From contig NZ_JAFJSY010000095.1 of NCBI RefSeq assembly GCF_019857225.1, positions 1 through 35,429 of the forward strand: a DNA stretch of 35,429 nucleotides, given 5' to 3'. Under the pieces are notes generated by a model, which was given only the letters and a program-made list of their open reading frames with translations, did no database searches and had not been told where the DNA came from. This stretch comes from Streptomyces plumbidurans (lineage in GTDB: Bacteria; Actinomycetota; Actinomycetes; Streptomycetales; Streptomycetaceae). How positions within the stretch are numbered: the first letter of the stretch is position 1; every line of letters begins with the position of its first letter. Positions 24,043 to 31,106 of this stretch are shown here, piece after piece. Both the position numbers and the translations under genes were made by a program.

Positions 24043-24214
24043 CGAGATCCACCTGGACGCCGACGACGTCATCGTCACCAGTGCCCACGGAACCTGCGGG
24101 CCGCTCTGCCGAAGGTGACGACGGCGAGGTGGGGCGTTCGGGTGTCACTGATGGTCCTTGCCGAAGGAGCGAGTGCGTCGGGGCCTGCGGGGGCGCGGGC
24201 GGAGTCGTGATCGG

Positions 24215-24480
24215 ATCGCCGCCCGTGATGACCTCGCCCCACGGTCCGACTGGGTGCTGCCTGGCCCAGCGGAAGGTGAACTCCTGACCGGGCGCATCAC
24301 CGCCCGCGGCATCGCCGAGTGGGCCCGCATTCACGGTCACGGTCGGAGCCGGCGATGGACTGGCCGCCGAACTCATCCGCGGCGCCCTCAATGGTCTGCC
24401 GCACCCCGCCCGGCCGGCCCGCGCCGCCGCGGTGGGAGCACTCGCCACCGAGCAGAGCCTCGGCGCCGGCATGGAGAAGC
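24215..24480 (+). pseudogene. PfkB-family sugar kinase remnant (KDG kinase-like)
   Basis: Two pieces of a ribokinase-fold protein survive in different frames: DDLAPRSDWVLPGPAEGELLTGRITARGIAEWA (about 24227-24330) and TVGAGDGLAAELIRGALNGLPHP plus RAAAVGALATEQSLGA (about 24345-24475). The second contains the PfkB GAGD anion-hole/catalytic motif. The nucleotide strand segment normally between them is lost and the N-terminal half is absent. The 2-keto-3-deoxygluconate kinase assignment is by resemblance of DWVLPGxxEGxLLTG. Confidence 0.65.
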
Positions 24481-24752
24481 TGCTTCCCCACACCAGTCCG
24501 GGGGTTGCGCTGTCCAACGGCCGTTGCCTGCATGACGCTGGCGTCGCCGAACGCGCAGTGGCTCTCGTCCTGGCCGCCCAACGAGACCTGCCCCGCAGGA
24601 TCCGCGACCAGCACGTCCGACGCCGGGCGCCCCCATTGACCCGGTCACTGGCCGACACCCGCGCGATCACCATCGGATACGGCTCCATCGCGGCGGCGAT
24701 CGAGCACCGGCTGCTCGCCGGCGCCGACATCGTGAGGCTTGCACTGCTGTAA
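24465..24752 (+). pseudogene. D-2-hydroxyacid dehydrogenase fragment fused to the kinase remnant
   Basis: In frame with the kinase tail, the sequence becomes AGMEKLLPHTSPGVALSNGRCLHDAGVAERAVALVLAAQRDLP then SLADTRAITIGYGSIAAAIEHRLL, matching the middle of phosphoglycerate-dehydrogenase-like enzymes (VTLCNGRGVHDASVAE... and the Rossmann GYGSIG). The last glycine of GxGxxG is Ala, the N-terminus is missing, and the frame stops at 24752 soon after the dinucleotide motif, so the catalytic His/Glu half is gone. A GTG at 24432 could give a 106-residue hybrid product. Confidence 0.7.
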
Positions 24753-25150
24753 TCCCCTGCCACCGGCGGTCTGATGCACGCCGGCCCGCCTTCACCGCGT
24801 CGGCGCCTACCACCACCCGATCCACGGCACGAGCGAGGCCCGTCACGTGCACCCCTCCACCCGACGTGGCGAACGTGCCATCCACAGCGCGTCTACTCCA
24901 CGTCGACGTGCGGCTCTTCCCTCTGCCCCTGCGCAAAAGGGCGCATTATGCTCGAGCCGTACCGAGGCGCCTTCAGCTTGTGGTCGAACCACCGGACGCC
25001 TTCGGCACCAACCCCGTAGAACGGCCCCTGGGCCGGCGCAGGCGCGCTCTGTGCGCATGGGTCGCACTGCGGCCGCCGATCCGCAGACGTGAGCACGCCC
25101 GGGCGGCCCGTGCCGCAGCCGCCTCGCCACCCCCGGAAGGTGTGGGACAC
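24753..25150. other. Upstream region of tal
   Basis: About 400 bases without a gene. It contains three TCNAC pentamers at exact 11-bp steps (24881, 24892, 24903) and a perfect 12-bp palindrome CACGTCGACGTG (24899-24910). The tal frame stays open upstream to 24866 but the extension is Arg/Pro-rich and unlike transaldolase, so it is taken as leader. Confidence 0.5.
24881..24909 (+). promoter_or_regulatory. Possible SARP-type direct repeats, TCNACNN at 11-bp period
   Basis: TCCACAG-N4-TCTACTC-N4-TCGACGT: three heptamers with 4-bp spacers, about 240 bp before tal. Only TC-AC is conserved, and the third copy coincides with the CACGTCGACGTG palindrome, so chance is a real possibility. Confidence 0.3.
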
Positions 25151-26281
25151 ATGACGAGCATGTTGAAGGATCTGTCGGACGCCGGTGTGTCCGTGTGGCT
25201 GGACACCCTGTCCCGTGGGCGGATCAAGTCGGGAAGCCTGTCGGAGCTGATCCGCAGCCGCCGCGTGGTGGGCGTCACGACAAATCCGACGATCTTCAGG
25301 GACGCGATATCGCACGGCGTGGAGTACGAGGTCCAGATGTCCGAACTCGCGGTGCGCGGCGTGTCCGCCGAGGAGGCAGTCCGGACCGTCACAGCGACGG
25401 ATGTGCGCGACGCCGCCGACCTACTTCGCCCCGTCTTCCTCGTATCGCCCGCCGGCCAGGACGGCCGCGTCTCCATCGAGGTCGATCCGCACATGGCTCA
25501 CGACACCACGGCGACGATCGCCGAGGCACGTCACCTGACCTGGCTGGTCGACCGCCCGAACATCTACATCAAGATCCCCGCAACCGAGGCGGGCCTGCCC
25601 GCCATCACCGAGACCATCGCCCAGGGCATCAGTGTCAACGTCACCCTGATCTTCTCCCTGGCCCGCTACCGGCAGGTTGCCGAGGCCTATGTGGCAGGCC
25701 TGGAGAAGGCCCGTGCCGGCGGCTTGGACTTGTCGCAGATCTCCTCGGTGGCATCGTTCTTCGTCTCGCGCATGGACACGGAGGTCGACCGGCGCCTCGA
25801 CGCCCTGGGTACCCCCGAGGCCAGAGCCCTCCGGGGCAGAGCCGCCGTGGCCAACGCCCGCCTGGCCTACGAGGCCTTCGAGGAGGCCTTCTCCGGTGAG
25901 CGCTGGAACCGCCTGCACCGTGCCGGGGCGAACAAGCAGCGCCCGCTGTGGGCCTCCACGGGTGTCAAGGACAGGGCGTACGAGGCCACCAAATACGTCT
26001 CCGGACTCATCGCCCCGGACACCGTGAACACCATGCCCGAGGCGACACTGCTCGCCGTCGAAGCTCAGGAACACGCCGCAGGTCGCGACCTCCGCAGCAG
26101 GTACGACGAGGCGCGGGCCGACATCGAAGTGATCGAGCGCCTGGGCATCTCCTACGCCGAAGTCGTCCAGCAGCTGGAGGACGAGGGTGTGGCGAAGTTC
26201 CAGGAGTCCTGGGACAGCCTGCTCACCGCGACCGAGTCCCGGCTCGAGGCCTGCACGCGCAGATTGCACACATGGCCATGA
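25151..26281 (+). CDS. tal: Transaldolase
   Basis: 376 residues, start ATG 25151 with GGTGTGGGA upstream. It transfers dihydroxyacetone units between sugar phosphates in the pentose phosphate pathway. Actinobacterial (TalB-type) signatures run the full length: VWLDTLSRGRI, VVGVTTNPTIF, GRVSIEVDP, NIYIKIPATEAGLPAI with the Schiff-base Lys141, ISVNVTLIFSLARY, RANKQRPLWASTGVK-like NKQRPLWASTGVKD, and PDTVNTMPEATL. Length is normal and no lesion is seen. The housekeeping copy usually sits with tkt/zwf; this one does not, so it is likely a second isozyme. Its stop TGA overlaps the start of the whiB-like gene (ATGA). Confidence 0.95.
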   Translation: MTSMLKDLSDAGVSVWLDTLSRGRIKSGSLSELIRSRRVVGVTTNPTIFRDAISHGVEYEVQMSELAVRGVSAEEAVRTVTATDVRDAADLLRPVFLVSPAGQDGRVSIEVDPHMAHDTTATIAEARHLTWLVDRPNIYIKIPATEAGLPAITETIAQGISVNVTLIFSLARYRQVAEAYVAGLEKARAGGLDLSQISSVASFFVSRMDTEVDRRLDALGTPEARALRGRAAVANARLAYEAFEEAFSGERWNRLHRAGANKQRPLWASTGVKDRAYEATKYVSGLIAPDTVNTMPEATLLAVEAQEHAAGRDLRSRYDEARADIEVIERLGISYAEVVQQLEDEGVAKFQESWDSLLTATESRLEACTRRLHTWP

Positions 26282-26619
26282 GCGACGCCACCTTGGGAAC
26301 ACCTCGGTCCTGGCTCCAGCCCCGGGCGAGCGGCATGCTGACATGGCTCGACAACGCGGGCTGCCGGGGCCTCGACACCGAACTGTTCTTCCCCGCAGGG
26401 CCGAAGGGCCCCGGCCGGCGTGAGGCCGACGAGGCGAAGGCCGTGTGCAAGACATGTCCGGTCCGCCGGCAGTGCGCCAGTTGGGCGCTCGCCACAGCAC
26501 AGGAGTACGGGATCTGGGGTGGAATGGACGAGGAAGAACGGGTGCGAGCCCGTAGGGAAAGACTCCTCAGCGCCCGGGAGAACCGCCCCCGGGGAAAGAA
26601 GGGAACTGACTCGGCTTGA
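26278..26619 (+). CDS. WhiB-family iron-sulfur transcription factor
   Basis: 113 residues. Four Fe-S Cys: C29 (DNAGCRG), C57, C60 and C66 (VCKTCPVRRQC), then the family turn GIWGGMDEEER and a basic tail (RVRARRERLLSARENRPRGKKG). Wbl proteins bind a [4Fe-4S] cluster, sense O2/NO or redox state, and act with the housekeeping sigma factor. The ATG at 26278 overlaps the tal stop by four bases (ATGA); another ATG at 26272 is possible. Overlap implies translational coupling, and the next gene overlaps in turn (TTGA), so tal, wbl and the MOSC gene form one operon. Confidence 0.92.
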   Translation: MSDATLGTPRSWLQPRASGMLTWLDNAGCRGLDTELFFPAGPKGPGRREADEAKAVCKTCPVRRQCASWALATAQEYGIWGGMDEEERVRARRERLLSARENRPRGKKGTDSA

Positions 26620-27146
26620 GCTCCCCAGACGTCACCCACGACGAGCCGGTGCAGGTGGTGCAACTCCTCGTGTCACCCGTACACCGGTACTCCGGAAGGC
26701 CTGCTGAGGGGCCGTCAGCAGACCCTGTCGGTGGGCTGGTGCAACACATCCGGGTACGCCGTCACCTCGGAATCGTCGGCGACCGGTACTTCGCCCAGCC
26801 GGCTCACCGGGACGCCTCCGTGACCATCATGGCGTCGGAGAATCTGCCCACACACATCGACCCCGCGGTCGGCCTGCAGCAGACACGACGGAACATCCTG
26901 CTCCGAGGTGTCGACATCGACGCCTGCATCGATCGGATCGTGGAGCTCGACACCGGCGACGGCCCGATCGCGTTCGCGGTCAACCGTGCCGCACGGCCCT
27001 GCGCGTGGATGGACGCTGCCATCGGACCCGGGGCGCAGCGAGCGCTGCGCGGCAGGGGCGGCGTGCGGTGCACACCGCTGTCGGACGGCGTCCTCCACGT
27101 CGGCGAAGCCGAATTCCGCGTGATTGGGCCGCGCGACCCGCGCTGA
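26616..27146 (+). CDS. MOSC-domain protein
   Basis: 176 residues from a TTG at 26616 that overlaps the wbl stop (TTGA). Motifs: VHRYSGRPAEG, GIVGDRYFAQPAHRDASVTIMASENL, TRRNILLRGVDIDACIDRIVEL, and ARPCAWMDAAIGPGAQRALRGRGGVRCTPLSDGVLHVGEAEF with the conserved Cys (C of PCAW). MOSC domains, as in molybdenum cofactor sulfurase and YiiM, carry sulfur or act on molybdenum cofactor-linked substrates. A convergent molybdopterin-type (MsrP-like) gene lies 188 bp downstream, which fits a cofactor-related role (inference). Confidence 0.85.
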   Translation: MSSPDVTHDEPVQVVQLLVSPVHRYSGRPAEGPSADPVGGLVQHIRVRRHLGIVGDRYFAQPAHRDASVTIMASENLPTHIDPAVGLQQTRRNILLRGVDIDACIDRIVELDTGDGPIAFAVNRAARPCAWMDAAIGPGAQRALRGRGGVRCTPLSDGVLHVGEAEFRVIGPRDPR

Positions 27147-27334
27147 AGACTGAAGTCGTGGGGACGATGTCCGCCTCGGGGCCGCCGGCCTCTACGGACG
27201 CCACCTCAACATCCTGCGTCAGCCAAAGCGTTCAGTACAGGGGTACGAGTCCCGATCCGATCCCCCCGCTACGTTCGTCGCCGACTCCGCGCGTAGGTCC
27301 GTCACTTCCGCGGTCCGCCGCCGGAGTCTCTCGC

Positions 27335-27934
27335 CTAGTCGCCCTGGTACCGCTGCTCTCGCCACGGGTCGCCGTAGTTGTGGTAGCCGGCGCTCTCCCA
27401 GAAGCCGGGCAGGTCACTCTGTCGCAGCTCGATGTCGCGCACCCACTTCGCGGACTTCCACAAGTACAGGTGCGGGACCAGCAGTCGAGCGGGGCCGCCG
27501 TGTTCGGGCGCCAAGTCGCCGCCCCCGTAGCCGTAGGCGATCCACGCCTTCCCGTCGACCAGGTCGGCGAGGGGGATGTTCGTGGTGTAGCCCCCGTAGG
27601 AGCTGATCAGGACGTTCTCTGCGGCCGTCTCCACGTCCGCGAGCAGCACGTCCAGGGACACGCCCCGCCATTCGGTGCCGAACTTCGACCACTTCGTCAC
27701 ACAGTGCAGGTCGACGGTCGGGGACTCGGCCGGGAGCGCCATCAGGCCCGCCCAGTCCCACACGTGCCGCTTTCCGGTTTCGCTGCTCACCGTCAGCTGC
27801 CAGTCGTTTTTCCGGATGCGGGGAGTGGGCCCTGCGGACAGCACCGGGAAGCCGGTCGTCTCGTACTGCCCAGGCGGCAGCTTCGTACCCGCAGACGGCC
27901 TTCGGCCGTGGAAACCACGCGAGGCGAACGTCAT
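27335..27934 (-). CDS. Sulfite oxidase-fold molybdopterin protein (MsrP-like)
   Basis: 199 residues from ATG 27934 with AAGGACGG upstream. The oxidoreductase molybdopterin-binding domain is complete: VDLHCVTKWSKFGTEWRGVSLDVLL with molybdenum-ligand Cys78, NVLISSYGGYTTNIPLADL, AWIAYGYGGGDLAPEHGGPARLLVPHLYLWKSAKWVRDIEL. MsrP/YedY enzymes in this family repair periplasmic methionine sulfoxide; others oxidise sulfite. No Tat signal is visible at the N-terminus, so a cytoplasmic enzyme is likely, unlike E. coli MsrP. It is downstream of the ECF sigma gene on the same strand (about 160 bp). Confidence 0.88.
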   Translation of the reverse strand: MTFASRGFHGRRPSAGTKLPPGQYETTGFPVLSAGPTPRIRKNDWQLTVSSETGKRHVWDWAGLMALPAESPTVDLHCVTKWSKFGTEWRGVSLDVLLADVETAAENVLISSYGGYTTNIPLADLVDGKAWIAYGYGGGDLAPEHGGPARLLVPHLYLWKSAKWVRDIELRQSDLPGFWESAGYHNYGDPWREQRYQGD

Positions 27935-28092
27935 ACTCGCCGTCCTTGTCAGTCCGGGGCGGCCCCTGCGGCCCCCTCGGAGGTCAGCGCCCGTAGGGAG
28001 TGACGTCTTACCTCCGGCGCCTCGCCACCTGTACGACCGCGGTCGCAGCCCGGCGGTCATCGCTGCGGCAGACCGGCGCGGTGGCCGCTGCG

Positions 28093-28806
28093 TCAGCCCG
28101 CGGTGCCGAGGTGTCCACCGGCAACGAGCCGAGCCCGCAGCTTCTTACGGGCGTCGAACATCGTCTTGTAGAGCGCGTTCCGGTTCGTCTCCAACTCGCT
28201 GGCGAGCGTATCCAGGGGAACACCGTTGACGACGGCGACGAAGACCTTCCGCTGGTGGGCGCTCAGTGCTGTCGCGACCGCGTCGCGCACGGCCTCGACG
28301 AGCTCGCGTGCCTGCCAGTAGCTGACGGGGTCCACGCCGGCCCGGTCGGGCACCTGCGCCCATTCCTCCGAGTCGAAACGCGCATTTGACGCGCGCCAGA
28401 AATGACGCCCCAGCTTGTTGGACACTTCAAGGACGACAAACCGGTACGCCCATGTGGTGAATTTTGCTTCGCCTCGGAATCCATGGATTTTCCGCGTGAT
28501 CCTCATCAGTGCGTCCGCAGCCGCCTGATGGGCGATGTCATCCAGTTCGGGCCCGGAAATTCGATAACGCGAACCCCGGCGGAACACCTCGTCCATAGCA
28601 ATCCGCACCAGCAGCTCGTGCAGTCGCGTGCAGGCCTGCTCGTACTGGGGTCCACAGGCGTTCTCCAGCGCGTCGACCCAGGCGGCGGACTCAGGGTCGA
28701 GTGGGCGTCGCTCTGTGGCGGGCCCCGCTGCTGGAGCGCTGCCGTTGGTTCCGGCAAGTCCGCTCGAATCCGTGCGGCACGTTTTTCTGACATCCGTAGA
28801 GTGCAT
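28093..28806 (-). CDS. ECF RNA polymerase sigma factor
   Basis: 237 residues from ATG 28806. Region 2: ELDDIAHQAAADALMRITRKIHGFRGEAKFTTWAYRFVVLEVSNKLGRHFWR, with the sigma-2 core FTTWAYRF. Region 4: VATALSAHQRKVFVAVVNGVPLDTLASELETNRNALYKTMFDARKKLRARL. No anti-sigma gene overlaps or follows it; the next gene on the strand is the MsrP-like enzyme, its probable partner. A perfect 6-4-6 palindrome lies 21 bp upstream of the start and an 11-bp-period direct repeat 49 bp upstream, so expression is probably controlled by a dedicated regulator. Confidence 0.9.
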   Translation of the reverse strand: MHSTDVRKTCRTDSSGLAGTNGSAPAAGPATERRPLDPESAAWVDALENACGPQYEQACTRLHELLVRIAMDEVFRRGSRYRISGPELDDIAHQAAADALMRITRKIHGFRGEAKFTTWAYRFVVLEVSNKLGRHFWRASNARFDSEEWAQVPDRAGVDPVSYWQARELVEAVRDAVATALSAHQRKVFVAVVNGVPLDTLASELETNRNALYKTMFDARKKLRARLVAGGHLGTAG

Positions 28807-28826
28807 GGCCTTCAGTCCCCAAATCA

Positions 28827-28842
28827 TCTCGTACGAACGAGA
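28827..28842 (-). promoter_or_regulatory. Palindrome TCTCGT-N4-ACGAGA before the ECF sigma gene
   Basis: Perfect 6-bp arms, centre ACGA, 21 bp upstream of the sigma start codon, overlapping where the transcript start would be. A dimeric repressor site is the simplest reading. Confidence 0.5.
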
Positions 28843-28854
28843 CAATCACGGGAC

Positions 28855-28872
28855 CATCTACAGACCGTCTAC
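28855..28872 (-). promoter_or_regulatory. Direct repeat at 11-bp period before the ECF sigma gene
   Basis: Read in the sigma direction, CGTAGAC-GGTC-TGTAGAT: two heptamers with a 4-bp spacer. Eight bases after the second comes GATTGT, a passable -10 element, matching the 8-bp spacing reported for SARP-activated promoters. The GTAGA core is shared with the triple repeat at 31107-31135. Confidence 0.45.
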
Positions 28873-28995
28873 GCGAAGTCGCTGTTCTCATTCTCGCCCT
28901 GTGCGCCTTCCTGGACTTCACTGACAGGGGTTCCGGCCTATTCAGCGAGCGATGCACGTGCCGTGTTGAGTGCGCTTTTTGGGCAGGCAACCGAA

Positions 28996-29017
28996 GGGCC
29001 GCCCCGGCGGGCGGCCC
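28996..29017. terminator. 9-bp GC stem-loop in the sigma/msrA gap
   Basis: Arms 28996-29004 and 29009-29017, loop CGGC. Strong, GC-only stem. It may end transcription entering from either side or fold in the long msrA leader. Confidence 0.5.
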
Positions 29018-29256
29018 AGGTGCGACTCGCCTGGTCCCGGACGGGCTCTTCGGGCAGGTCGAGGCGTCGTACTCGTCGCTGAGGTAAGGAATCCCCGATC
29101 GATGCAGCTAATGGTGGACGAGCCAGCGGTCCGGCCGCGCTGCGTCCAGGCCCCTGTACGGCTGCCACGACCACGCGAAGGCGCGGACCTTGGCCGTCCG
29201 GGCCGGTGCAGCACCGGAGGTCGGTGGATTCCAAGGTCACAGAAGGGGAATGCAGC

Positions 29257-29766
29257 GTGTTAGCGGCAAGGGAGTATGCCGTGTTGGCGGGCGGATGCTT
29301 CTGGGGCGTACAGGAGCTGTTCCGCAGGTTTCCGGGTGTCGTGGACACGCGTGTCGGCTACACCGGTGGCGAGGTGGTGCAACCGACGTACCGGAACCAC
29401 GGGAACCACGCGGAGGCGGCCGAAGTCACCTACGATCCGTCCGGCACGGACTACCGCAGCATCCTGGAGTTCTTCTTCCAGATCCACGATCCCACCACGT
29501 TGAACCGGCAGGGCGACGATGTCGGTGTCAACTTCAGGTCCGCCATCTTCTACCTGGACGAGGAGCAGCGGCGCACCGCACGGGCGATGATCACGGACTG
29601 CGACGCGTCCGGATCATGGCCGGGGAAACTGGTCACCGAGGTTGTCCCGTCCGGCACGTTCTGGGAGGCGGAACCTGAGCACCAGTACTACCTTCAGCGC
29701 CACCCCGACGCGCACATGAGCCATTACGTCCGGCTGGACTGGAAGGTGCCCCGAACACCGGCCTGA
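29257..29766 (+). CDS. msrA: Peptide methionine (S)-S-oxide reductase MsrA
   Basis: 169 residues from GTG 29257 with AAGGGGAA upstream. Active-site motif GGCFWGVQELF (Cys14), then GYTGGEVVQPTYRNHGNHAEAAEVTYDP, FFQIHDPTTLNRQGDDVGVNFRSAIFY and FWEAEPEHQYYLQRHP are complete MsrA signatures. It reduces S-methionine sulfoxide using thioredoxin. Codon 2 is TTA, directly after the start codon, making translation likely dependent on the bldA leucyl-tRNA and therefore late or developmental. Convergent with the thioredoxin gene, which could supply its electrons; the MsrP-like enzyme is divergent beyond the sigma gene. Confidence 0.95.
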   Translation: MLAAREYAVLAGGCFWGVQELFRRFPGVVDTRVGYTGGEVVQPTYRNHGNHAEAAEVTYDPSGTDYRSILEFFFQIHDPTTLNRQGDDVGVNFRSAIFYLDEEQRRTARAMITDCDASGSWPGKLVTEVVPSGTFWEAEPEHQYYLQRHPDAHMSHYVRLDWKVPRTPA

Positions 29767-29768
29767 CC

Positions 29769-29812
29769 CGTCTCGGCGCCTGCCGCACCAAGGTGCGGCA
29801 GGCGCCGAGACG
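29769..29812. terminator. Bidirectional terminator, 21-bp perfect stem
   Basis: Arms 29769-29789 and 29792-29812 are perfect complements with a 2-base centre (AA), so it is a near-perfect 44-bp palindrome. It starts 3 bp after the msrA stop and lies 22 bp beyond the end of the leftward thioredoxin gene, serving both. Confidence 0.92.
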
Positions 29813-29834
29813 GACGCACACCTTCAGAGCCCAC

Positions 29835-30164
29835 TCACTTCAGGAAATCCTGCAGCTCTCGCTCCAGCACCGACTTGGGCCTGGCTCCGATGACCGTCTT
29901 GACGACCTTGCCGTCCCGGTAGACGTTGAGCGTGGGGATGGACCTGACGTCGTACTGCTCGGCGGTGAGCGGGTTTTCGTCGACGTTCAGCTGGACGATC
30001 GTGATCTTGTCGCCGTGCTCGGCGGCGAGCGCCTCGAGGACCGGCGCCACAAGGCGGCACGGACCGCACCACTCGGCCCAGAAATCGACGAGCACTGGCT
30101 TGCCGCTCGTGAGCACCTCGCCTGCGAAGGTCTCGTCGGTCACGCTTTTCAGACTGCCTGCCAT
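29835..30164 (-). CDS. trxA: Thioredoxin
   Basis: 109 residues with GAAGGAG 6 nt before the ATG. Standard thioredoxin: VLVDFWAEWCGPCRLVAPVLEALA (Cys33, Cys36), VDENPLTAEQYDVRSIPTLNVYRDGKVV with the cis-Pro after Ile. Reduces protein disulfides and is the normal electron donor to MsrA, whose gene converges on it. It lies 101 bp after the SDR gene on the same strand and may share its transcript. No thioredoxin reductase gene is in the window. Confidence 0.93.
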   Translation of the reverse strand: MAGSLKSVTDETFAGEVLTSGKPVLVDFWAEWCGPCRLVAPVLEALAAEHGDKITIVQLNVDENPLTAEQYDVRSIPTLNVYRDGKVVKTVIGARPKSVLERELQDFLK

Positions 30165-30265
30165 GCGGGCTCCTTCGTGCGCTGTCGGCATGGATCGATG
30201 CCTTGGGACGGCCCCGCCCGGCGCAGTTGTCAGGTGGCCGTGCTGGACGGGGCGTGAGGCTGCTT

Positions 30266-31039
30266 CTAGTTGCGGCCGGCCATGACCCCGCCGTCGACGT
30301 TGAGGATGGCTCCCGTGGTCCAGCTCGAGGCGTCCGAGAGGAGGAAGACGATGGCTGAGGCCAGGTCCTGGGGGGTACCGACCCGGCCGAGCGGGTGCAG
30401 GCCGCTCAACTGGTCCATCGCAGCGTCCAGTTGGTCCGCGGGGAAGACCTTCTCGAACAGCGGCGTCCGGGTGACGGCCGGAGCCACGGCGTTCACCCGG
30501 ATGCCCTCGCCGGCGAGCTCGATGGCCAGGTTGTGGGTGAGGGCGTGCAGGCCCGCCTTGGCCATCGAGTAGGCGGACGACGGTGTCACGGCGAGGGCCT
30601 GGTGCGCCCACATGCTGCCCACGTTCACGATGGCGCCGCCCTGGCCGTAGGCGACCATGCCCCGGACGATGGTCTGGGTCAGCAAGAAGGTCGCCCGGTT
30701 GAGGTCGTGGTAGGCGTCGTAGTCCGCGACCTCGTGGTCGAGGAAGGGCTTGGGCTTGAAGAATCCCGCGGCGTTGACGAGGAGCGTGGCGTCGGGGTGG
30801 TCCTCCGCCAACTGCTTCTGCGCCTCGACGACCTGGTCCTGGTCGGCCAGGTCGGCCTCGACTGCCCAGGCACTGCCGGAGCGGGACAGCGCGGCCACCG
30901 CGTCGTCCAGCTTCTGGCCCGCACGGCCGACGATCACCGCGCTGCCGCCTCCGGCGATCACGTTATCGGCGGTCTGGAGGCCCATGCCGCTGGCGCCGCC
31001 GATCACGACGAGTTTCCTGCCTTCGAAGTCCGTGGCCAC
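30266..31039 (-). CDS. Short-chain dehydrogenase/reductase (SDR)
   Basis: 257 residues from GTG 31039 with GGAGAG upstream. Classical SDR: GGASGMG (residues 14-20), NAAG (89-92), catalytic Ser142 in VGSM, Tyr157 and Lys161 in SAYSMAKAG, and the C-terminal IVFLLSDASSWTTGAILNVDGG. Uses NAD(P)H; substrate unknown. Three perfect TTGTAGA heptamers lie 68-96 bp upstream of the start, suggesting direct activation by a SARP-type protein. The gene lies between trxA and an AhpD-like gene; ECF41 sigma factors are typically linked to carboxymuconolactone decarboxylase, oxidoreductase and epimerase genes, which this neighbourhood fits. Confidence 0.9.
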   Translation of the reverse strand: MATDFEGRKLVVIGGASGMGLQTADNVIAGGGSAVIVGRAGQKLDDAVAALSRSGSAWAVEADLADQDQVVEAQKQLAEDHPDATLLVNAAGFFKPKPFLDHEVADYDAYHDLNRATFLLTQTIVRGMVAYGQGGAIVNVGSMWAHQALAVTPSSAYSMAKAGLHALTHNLAIELAGEGIRVNAVAPAVTRTPLFEKVFPADQLDAAMDQLSGLHPLGRVGTPQDLASAIVFLLSDASSWTTGAILNVDGGVMAGRN

Positions 31040-31106
31040 GGGAATCACTCTCCATCGGATGGTGAACGAACACTCCTTGCTGTGATGCGACGCTTCCACG
31101 GCAGGG

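Larger units (their letters stand above)
28807..29256. other. Divergent region between ECF sigma and msrA
   Basis: About 450 bases without a supported gene. It holds the palindrome 28827-28842, the direct repeat 28855-28872 and a strong hairpin 28996-29017. Reading frames here are Arg/Pro-rich shadows. Confidence 0.55.

Noticed and set aside
22438..24078. Long leftward open frame opposite qcrB
   Set aside because: Mirror of a strongly GC-biased gene; the composition (Glu/Asp/Gly/His-rich) is the usual antisense shadow.
24866..25150. In-frame 95-codon upstream extension of transaldolase
   Set aside because: Arg/Pro-rich and unlike the family; the ATG at 25151 gives the normal transaldolase N-terminus.
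28970..29263. Rightward frame across the sigma/msrA gap as a gene
   Set aside because: Arg/Pro/Gly-rich, crosses a strong hairpin, overlaps the msrA start, no family likeness.
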